From positions 248,001 to 312,000 of the forward strand of contig NZ_KB908059.1 in assembly GCF_000382325.1 (NCBI RefSeq): 64,000 nucleotides of DNA. Reading direction: 5' to 3'. How positions within the stretch are numbered: the first letter of the stretch is position 1; every line of letters begins with the position of its first letter. This DNA is from Woodsholea maritima DSM 17123 (GTDB taxonomy: Bacteria > Pseudomonadota > Alphaproteobacteria > Caulobacterales > Maricaulaceae). Below the pieces are notes generated by a model. That model was not told where the DNA came from, did no database searches, and saw nothing but the letters and a program-made list of their open reading frames with translations. A program made the position numbers and the translations under genes. This document shows, in pieces, positions 58,671 to 64,000 of the stretch.

Positions 58671-58756
58671 ATTCCTGTTTTGTTCCATTGTGTATATTCG
58701 CTTTTTGTTCCAGCCGTCAAGCGTGCCGAATCACTTTTTGAGAACAAAAATGGAAT
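58671..58756 (-). promoter_or_regulatory. Promoter with three LexA-like boxes upstream of the 30-codon ORF
   Basis: Three sites fit GAAC-N7-GAAT, one base off the alphaproteobacterial SOS box. On the minus strand GAACAAAACAGGAAT is at 58685-58671 and GAACAAAAAGCGAAT at 58710-58696. On the plus strand GAACAAAAATGGAAT is at 58742-58756. The minus-strand promoter is TTGACG (58720-58715) and TATACA (58696-58691). The middle box lies between the two elements, and the first lies around the transcript start. The pattern suits SOS repression of the small ORF, perhaps also reaching dnaE. Confidence 0.55.
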
Positions 58757-58765
58757 TTGTTTTAA

Positions 58766-59449
58766 TTATAGGGGTTTAACAAGACCGTTTTCGACCGTGA
58801 CAACCCTATCCATACGCTCTGCGAGCGCTAAATTATGGGTCGCAATCAGCGCGGCCGTCCCACTACCCCGGCAAGCCTGGGTCAGTGCGGCAAAGACTTG
58901 ATCGGATGTGGCGGGATCAAGATTTCCGGTGGGCTCATCCGCGAGCAGGATTTTGGGGTTGTGTACCAGAGCGCGCGCAATTGCGACCCTTTGTTGTTCA
59001 CCGCCCGAGAGCTGGCCCGGACGGTGGGTGAGACGTTCACCCAAGCCCACCCGCGTCAACCAATCAGACGCATGTTCACGCGCTTTGGCGAAGCTGTACC
59101 CGGCAATCAGCAACGGTAAGGCCACATTATCGCGCGCATCGAATTCCGGCAGCAAGTGATGGAATTGATAAACGAAGCCCATATCATCACGGCGCAGCGC
59201 CGTACGTTGGCGTTCAGACAATTTGAGGCCATTGATACCGCCTACCTCAACACTGCCCGCATCCGGGCGCTCTAAGAGCGCCGCCGCATGAAGCAGTGAG
59301 GACTTGCCCGATCCTGACGGCCCGATCAGACCCACGATTTCACCGCGATAAAGATCGAGATCGACGCCGCGAAGAACATGTAATTCCTCGCCTTCGGTCT
59401 TATAGGTGCGTTTGAGTCCGCGAATGCACAGCGCCAAGTCTTTATTCAT
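58766..59449 (-). CDS. lolD: Lipoprotein export ATP-binding protein LolD
   Basis: A 227-residue ABC ATPase. Walker A is [21 protein letters not shown] (trimmed, near residues 36-56), the signature is [15 protein letters not shown], and Walker B is [14 protein letters not shown]. It drives release of lipoproteins from the inner membrane to LolA. Its start overlaps the lolC stop by eight bases. The predicted lipoproteins at 9.1 and 18.5 kb would be clients. Confidence 0.95.
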   Translation of the reverse strand: MNKDLALCIRGLKRTYKTEGEELHVLRGVDLDLYRGEIVGLIGPSGSGKSSLLHAAALLERPDAGSVEVGGINGLKLSERQRTALRRDDMGFVYQFHHLLPEFDARDNVALPLLIAGYSFAKAREHASDWLTRVGLGERLTHRPGQLSGGEQQRVAIARALVHNPKILLADEPTGNLDPATSDQVFAALTQACRGSGTAALIATHNLALAERMDRVVTVENGLVKPL

Positions 59450-60758
59450 AACGCAAGGCCTCCACAGGGTCTAAACGACTGGCGCGCCAAGCCGGAGGCA
59501 AGGTGGCCAGCAAGGCGGCGATAAAGCCGAAGAGCGACACATAGAGAACTTCGGTCCAGTCCATTTTCGCCGGCAGACGATAGAGATTATAGACGGACGG
59601 ATCAAACACATCCCCGCCGGCAATCCAGCTGGCAAAATCCTGGATGGGACCAACAAAGATCACAAACAAAATGCCCAGAATGATCCCGGCAAGAGTGCCC
59701 AACACGCCAATCGCCGCACCAGAGATCAAGAAGACGCGCATGATCGCGCCCTGACTGGCCCCCATAGTGCGTAAAATCGCAATATCGCGGGTTTTATTTT
59801 TCACCAGCATCACCAAGCCGGAAATAATATTCATCGCGGCAATCGCAACAATGATGGAGAGCAAGATCCGCATCATGGTGCGCTCAATCTGGAGGGCTTG
59901 CCAAAATTGACGGTTTTGCGTGCGCCAATCAAAGACCTGAGTACCGGGCGCGGTCATGTCACGAATGGCCTGGATCTGAGCATCAGGATTAGCCGGATTG
60001 TCCACCCGCACTTCGATATAATCCCCGCCGGGCGCACCATTAAAGAAGATTTGAGCTTGCTCAAACGGCATAAAGATCATGATCCGGTCGAGATCTAGAA
60101 CGCCGAAAGTGATGACCCCGCCGACCGTATAGGCTTTACGTCGCGGCACCGTGCCCATCGGCGTCACTGAGCCATTGGGCGAGAGGAGCGTAATTTCATC
60201 GCCCGCGCGCACCCCCAGATGGGACGCAATCCCCTGCCCGATCAAAATGACATTGCCACCATTATGACCGGTCCCAAACTCATCCGCATTGCCTTGCGAA
60301 AAGCCTGCCCCGCCCGAATGCTCCTCGGAATTGATGATGGCATAATCACTGAGATCTTCAGGACGCACCCCGATCACTTGAACACCGACGCCCAAACGCC
60401 CAGAGCTGGCCAGCGCCTGGCCCAACACGACCGGACCCGCCTGATTGACGCCCGGGATCTGACGGATCTGATCGGTCAGGGCATGAGTGGTGTCATTATC
60501 ACGCTCAACCGGCACGACATAGACATGGGCCTGAGCCCCCAAAAGGCGTGATAGCAGCTCCGAACGGAAGCCATTCATCACACTCATCACCGCAATCAAC
60601 GCGGTCACGGCCAGCATAATGCCGACAAAGGATATGACAGAGATCAAAGTCACCCCGCCATGACGGCGCTTGGTCATCAGATACCGCATCGCCAGCATGA
60701 ACTCATAGCCACTAAAGGGGCGCGAGTTTTGAACACGGGGTGAGTTGACATCAGCCAT
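59442..60758 (-). CDS. lolC: Lipoprotein-releasing system permease LolC/LolE type
   Basis: A 438-residue permease with four membrane helices (about 45-70, 295-320, 345-370 and 395-420) and a large periplasmic domain between the first two. The N-terminal block [19 protein letters not shown] and the region [20 protein letters not shown] are characteristic. Only one such permease is present, so it may work as a homodimer (LolF type). The ATG at 60758 overlaps the proS stop; the upstream frame to 60797 lies inside proS and is rejected. Confidence 0.93.
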   Translation of the reverse strand: MADVNSPRVQNSRPFSGYEFMLAMRYLMTKRRHGGVTLISVISFVGIMLAVTALIAVMSVMNGFRSELLSRLLGAQAHVYVVPVERDNDTTHALTDQIRQIPGVNQAGPVVLGQALASSGRLGVGVQVIGVRPEDLSDYAIINSEEHSGGAGFSQGNADEFGTGHNGGNVILIGQGIASHLGVRAGDEITLLSPNGSVTPMGTVPRRKAYTVGGVITFGVLDLDRIMIFMPFEQAQIFFNGAPGGDYIEVRVDNPANPDAQIQAIRDMTAPGTQVFDWRTQNRQFWQALQIERTMMRILLSIIVAIAAMNIISGLVMLVKNKTRDIAILRTMGASQGAIMRVFLISGAAIGVLGTLAGIILGILFVIFVGPIQDFASWIAGGDVFDPSVYNLYRLPAKMDWTEVLYVSLFGFIAALLATLPPAWRASRLDPVEALRYE

Positions 60759-62088
60759 GGGCAAAGGCCCCTTCACATAGACGGTTGATCGCATCATCCA
60801 GGCTCAGCTCATGCTTTTCGCCTGTCGCACGCACTTTAACCTCAGCCTTACCGTCTTTGAGCCCTTTAGGTCCAATGACAAGCTGGTAAGGGATACCGAT
60901 CAGCTCAGCGGTGGCGAACTTGCCGCCCGGACGCTCTTTGGTGTCATCGAGCAGCGCATCCTTGCCCGCCGCCAATAGGCGCGTATAGGCATCGTGCGAG
61001 GCCGCATCGGTGGCGTCATCACCCGCTTTAAGATTGATGACCACCACATCAAACGGCGCGATGGCTTCGGGCCATTTACAGCCCGCCTCATCATGGTGAG
61101 CCTCGATAATCGCGCCCAACAGACGCGAAACACCCACACCATAAGAGCCCATCTGCACCGGACGTTCCTGCCCATCGGGATACGCCACATAGGCCTTCAT
61201 CGGTTCAGAATATTTGGTGCCGAAATTGAAGATGTGACCCACTTCAATCCCGCGCGCTGACAGGCGACGTTCTGCTGGGACTTCGGCTTCAAAACGCGCC
61301 GCGTCATGCATTTCTTCGGTCGCGGCATAAAGGGCGGTACGCGCATCGACCAGGTGTTGAAGATCGCTGTCGAAATCAACATCAGAACCCGGAACGGCCA
61401 TATCGACCAGCTGAGCATCGCAGAAGACCTCGCTCTCACCGGTTTCGGCGAGCACGATGAATTCATGGGACATATCGCCCCCGATCGGGCCGGTATCGGC
61501 GCGCATGGGAACTGCCTTCAAGCCCATACGCGCAAACGTATTGAGATAAGCCACGAACATGCGGTTATAGGAATGGCGCGCGCCATCCTCGTCCAGATCA
61601 AAGGAATAGGCATCCTTCATCAGAAATTCACGCCCGCGCATCACGCCAAAGCGCGGACGGATCTCGTCGCGGAATTTCCACTGGATATGATAGAGAATTT
61701 TCGGCAGATCTTTGTAAGAGCGGGTATAGCCGCGGAAAATCTCCGTGATCATTTCCTCATTCGTGGGACCGTAAAGAAGATCGCGCTCATGACGGTCGAC
61801 AATGCGCAGCATCTCTTTACCGTAATCATCATAGCGCCCACTTTCACGCCACAAATCAGCCGGTTGCAAAGTCGGCATCAACAGCTCGATGGCCCCGGCG
61901 CGGTTTTGCTCTTCGCGCACAATGGCTTCGATTTTACGCAAAACCTTTAATCCTAAGGGCAGCCAGGCATAAATCCCGGCTGCTTCCTGGCGGATCATAC
62001 CCGCACGCAGCATCAAACGGTGAGAGACAATCTGCGCCTCGGCAGGGGTTTCTTTTAAAACGGGCAGGAAAAAGCGAGACAAGCGCAT
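60751..62088 (-). CDS. proS: Prolyl-tRNA synthetase (short alphaproteobacterial type)
   Basis: A 445-residue class-II synthetase lacking the editing (INS) domain found between motifs 2 and 3 of the longer bacterial type; the stand-alone YbaK-type protein at 21.3 kb could supply editing in trans. Motifs are [40 protein letters not shown] and [16 protein letters not shown] choose the ATG at 62088; the frame start at 62097 is TTG. Confidence 0.96.
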   Translation of the reverse strand: MRLSRFFLPVLKETPAEAQIVSHRLMLRAGMIRQEAAGIYAWLPLGLKVLRKIEAIVREEQNRAGAIELLMPTLQPADLWRESGRYDDYGKEMLRIVDRHERDLLYGPTNEEMITEIFRGYTRSYKDLPKILYHIQWKFRDEIRPRFGVMRGREFLMKDAYSFDLDEDGARHSYNRMFVAYLNTFARMGLKAVPMRADTGPIGGDMSHEFIVLAETGESEVFCDAQLVDMAVPGSDVDFDSDLQHLVDARTALYAATEEMHDAARFEAEVPAERRLSARGIEVGHIFNFGTKYSEPMKAYVAYPDGQERPVQMGSYGVGVSRLLGAIIEAHHDEAGCKWPEAIAPFDVVVINLKAGDDATDAASHDAYTRLLAAGKDALLDDTKERPGGKFATAELIGIPYQLVIGPKGLKDGKAEVKVRATGEKHELSLDDAINRLCEGAFAHG

Positions 62089-62182
62089 GGCGGTCAAACG
62101 CCCCTATCAGAACAGTGTTAAATCCAGGGGGTCACGCTTAAACCGCTCTGCGCGCGCGCACAAGACGGGCGTGAGCCCCGCT

Positions 62183-62566
62183 TCAGTAAAGGCCCAAACT
62201 GATGAGCCCGACTTTAAAAGGTTCAGGTGCGAAAATCGTGGGAAGATCTTCTAAATCCAACAGGTGGAATTCAACAATGACGAAGAAGATCAACCAGAAA
62301 ACCCCGGTGATCTGGCTGGTCCACCAGGCCTTCTTGCCCAACATAGGGTTGACCGGGGCACCGGGTTCAGATCCCGGCACAACACCATCCACGCTTTCTT
62401 GTTGACCCTGGACCCCGATGGGCAACATGGCAAAGAAAATCATCCACCAGCTAATGAGATACACCACCAACCCGGTGACAAACCCCACGCCATTATCAGG
62501 CAGAAACAGCTGGGCGATGACCAAAATCGCCACCAACCCCAAAATGCCATAGCCGAAATATTTCAT
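62183..62566 (-). CDS. DUF1467-family membrane protein
   Basis: A 127-residue protein with three membrane segments. The central LISWWMIFFAMLPIGVQGQ followed by PGSEPGAPVNPMLGKKAWWT fits the DUF1467 pattern (WW..FF..LP.G..... G..PGAP..P....K). The function of the family is unknown. The start overlaps the stop of mce, so the two are coupled. Confidence 0.85.
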   Translation of the reverse strand: MKYFGYGILGLVAILVIAQLFLPDNGVGFVTGLVVYLISWWMIFFAMLPIGVQGQQESVDGVVPGSEPGAPVNPMLGKKAWWTSQITGVFWLIFFVIVEFHLLDLEDLPTIFAPEPFKVGLISLGLY

Positions 62567-63006
62567 CACGCAGGGTCCCCGTGATCGCCTTCGCCGGGCG
62601 CTTGCATCAATTCCACCAGAACGCCGCCGGTGTCTTTGGGATGGACGAATATCACTGGCACCCCATGGGCCCCGATATAAGGCTCGCCTGTGCCTAAAAC
62701 TCGTGCCCCACGCGCGATCATGGCATCACGCGCCGCGATGATGTCTGCCACTTCAAAGCACATATGATGCTGGCCGCCTGCGGGGTTTTTCTCCAGGAAT
62801 TTATGGATCGGGCTCGCCTCCCCCAAAGGTTCAATCAGCTCAATCTGCATATTGGGAAGGCTGACAAAGACCACACGCACACCTAAGTGGGCGAAATCCT
62901 TCGCCGGTGTTGCCTCGCTCGCCCCATAAAGCTCCGCATAGACTTTGGCGGCGGCCTCTACATTGGGGCAAGCCACCCCCACATGATTTAAACGTCCGAT
63001 CTTCAT
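62566..63006 (-). CDS. mce: Methylmalonyl-CoA epimerase
   Basis: A 146-residue vicinal-oxygen-chelate protein interconverting (R)- and (S)-methylmalonyl-CoA. The metal ligands are expected in LNHVGVACPNVEAAAKVYAE, GGQHHMCFEV and VLVELMQAP. It implies propionate or branched-chain catabolism through the methylmalonyl route. It follows the RNase J gene by 21 bases. Confidence 0.93.
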   Translation of the reverse strand: MKIGRLNHVGVACPNVEAAAKVYAELYGASEATPAKDFAHLGVRVVFVSLPNMQIELIEPLGEASPIHKFLEKNPAGGQHHMCFEVADIIAARDAMIARGARVLGTGEPYIGAHGVPVIFVHPKDTGGVLVELMQAPGEGDHGDPA

Positions 63007-63027
63007 GGCGCTCCTCCCCGTTCGTAT

Positions 63028-64000
63028 TTAGGCTACGCTCAAAACGCTGACCTCAACATGGGGTTTCTTACCCCATATGCGTTGGGCTTCACGTCTGACA
63101 GCCAGGCGTACTTCTTCTTCGACCTTTTCCTCATCGCGCTTATCGCGTTTTGACAGGCGATCAAAGGCCCGCTCGGCCACATCGGCGAGATCGTCCAAGA
63201 ACTCATCCAGCCCATAATCTGGCGTATCGGGCAGCCCCATCGCACGCACATCCGGGCCAGCCAACAGCTTTCCGTGATCCGACATCACCATAGCCACGCC
63301 GACATGACCGGCGAAACTCAACCGACGACGTTCTTTGATGGAGAGGGCATCGGCCTCGGTGATGAAATTGCCATCAACATGCAGGCGGCCCGCGGGCGCT
63401 TCATCCACCACAAAGGCCCCGTTCTGAGTGATGCGGATCATGTCACCATTCTTGGGTGAAAGCGTATGGGGGATCTGCAAGGAGGCTGCGAATTGTGCAT
63501 GTTCCATCAAATGGCGACGCTCCCCATGGACGGGGATGGCGATATGAGGTTTGGCCCATTGATACATTTGACGAAGCTCTTCCCGGCAGGGATGGCCAGA
63601 GACGTGAATGCCGCGATCTTTCTCGGTCACCAGCTTAACACCGCGTGCGGCCAGCCGGTTCATCAGATCAAAAATGCCGCGCTCATTACCCGGAATAACC
63701 CGGCTGGAGAAAATCACCGTATCGCCCGCGCCAAGCGTCACATTGCGGTGGGAGCCTTCGGCAATACGCGAGAGCGCCGCGCGCGGTTCGCCTTGCGAGC
63801 CCGTACACAGATAGAGGATTTTCTCCGGCGGGAAATAACCGGCCTCTTCCTCTTCCACGAAGGGCGCACAATCAGCGAGCAGGCCGACATGCTTGGCCGC
63901 CGCCGTCATGCGATACATGGATCGCCCCACCAGGCAGACCCGGCGGCCATTGGCCTCGGCGGCCTTAATGGCGGTTTCAAGACGCGCGACGTTGGAGGCG
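63028..64000 (-). CDS. rnj: Ribonuclease J, C-terminal part (runs off window)
   Basis: The reading frame is open to the window edge, giving about 324 residues of a metallo-beta-lactamase/beta-CASP RNase of usually about 550. The visible start ASNVARLETAIKAAEANGRR is within the beta-CASP domain. YLCTGSQGEPRAALSRIA, HVSGHPCREELRQMYQWAKP and IPVHGERRHLMEHAQFA are signature motifs, and the C-terminal domain is complete. It functions in mRNA decay and rRNA maturation. The metal-binding HxHxDH region lies outside the window. Confidence 0.94.
   Translation of the reverse strand, partial: ASNVARLETAIKAAEANGRRVCLVGRSMYRMTAAAKHVGLLADCAPFVEEEEAGYFPPEKILYLCTGSQGEPRAALSRIAEGSHRNVTLGAGDTVIFSSRVIPGNERGIFDLMNRLAARGVKLVTEKDRGIHVSGHPCREELRQMYQWAKPHIAIPVHGERRHLMEHAQFAASLQIPHTLSPKNGDMIRITQNGAFVVDEAPAGRLHVDGNFITEADALSIKERRRLSFAGHVGVAMVMSDHGKLLAGPDVRAMGLPDTPDYGLDEFLDDLADVAERAFDRLSKRDKRDEEKVEEEVRLAVRREAQRIWGKKPHVEVSVLSVA

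Noticed and set aside
62089-62182. Possible tRNA gene in the proS-DUF1467 gap
   Set aside because: No T-loop sequence or acceptor-stem pairing could be found.

Overview
The window is a chromosomal segment of an alphaproteobacterium, most likely of the Caulobacterales/Maricaulales/Hyphomonadaceae side. The reasons are the gene order (dusB next to an ntrB-type kinase; pdhA-pdhB-pdhC-lpdA with a lipoyl domain on E1-beta; lexA-comEC-gltX-gltA; lpxB-lpxI-lpxA-fabZ-lpxD-skp-bamA-rseP-dxr-cdsA-uppS-frr-pyrH-tsf-rpsB-dnaE), a fused ispDF, and an alphaproteobacterial-type LexA box (direct repeat GAAC-N7-GAAC) before lexA. Most of the window is housekeeping sequence. I saw no tRNA, rRNA, CRISPR array, transposase or phage gene.

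Layout. 0-4.7 kb: partial ntrB-like kinase, dusB, divergent ispDF-pncC, then coq10 and lipA. 4.7-10.9 kb: an accessory block between lipA and lpdA. It holds a DUF6702-like secreted protein paired with a large secreted M1 metallopeptidase, and three exported bactofilin-like beta-solenoid proteins that share a strict 17-residue repeat. 11-18 kb: pyruvate dehydrogenase cluster (pdhA, pdhB, a GFA-family zinc protein, a small membrane protein, pdhC, a double-hotdog thioesterase, lpdA). 18-26.4 kb: ftsB, an exported agmatine-deiminase-family protein lacking the catalytic cysteine, eno, a YbaK-type deacylase, rpmF, pyrG, secG, a degenerate receiver protein and tpiA. 26.5-34 kb: a PpiD-like chaperone, trpE, a palindromic intergenic repeat, a YibQ-type deacetylase, and trpG-trpD-trpC. 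34-40 kb: lexA, comEC, gltX, gltA. 40-54.7 kb: lipid A, outer-membrane biogenesis, isoprenoid, phospholipid and translation genes, all on the minus strand. 55-64 kb: dnaE, a 30-codon membrane ORF with LexA-like boxes, lolD-lolC, proS, a DUF1467 protein, mce and the 5'-truncated end of an RNase J gene.

How the genes work together. The minus-strand run from rpsB to lpxB joins translation factors, undecaprenyl phosphate and CDP-diacylglycerol synthesis, the MEP pathway, BamA/Skp/RseP and the LpxD/FabZ/LpxA/LpxI/LpxB branch, so envelope growth and protein synthesis are physically linked. The pdh cluster with lipA supplies lipoylated acetyl-CoA-forming enzyme, feeding gltA.

Most interesting points. 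(1) The beta-solenoid trio: one periplasmic, one lipoprotein and one membrane-anchored member, with a candidate palindromic operator. (2) The unannotatably short ORF upstream of dnaE, which looks like an SOS-controlled SidA-type division inhibitor. (3) The agmatine-deiminase-like lipoprotein with His-Asp where His-Cys is expected. Coordinates for CDS include the stop codon; several starts were moved to internal ATG codons on the basis of ribosome binding sites or family alignment.
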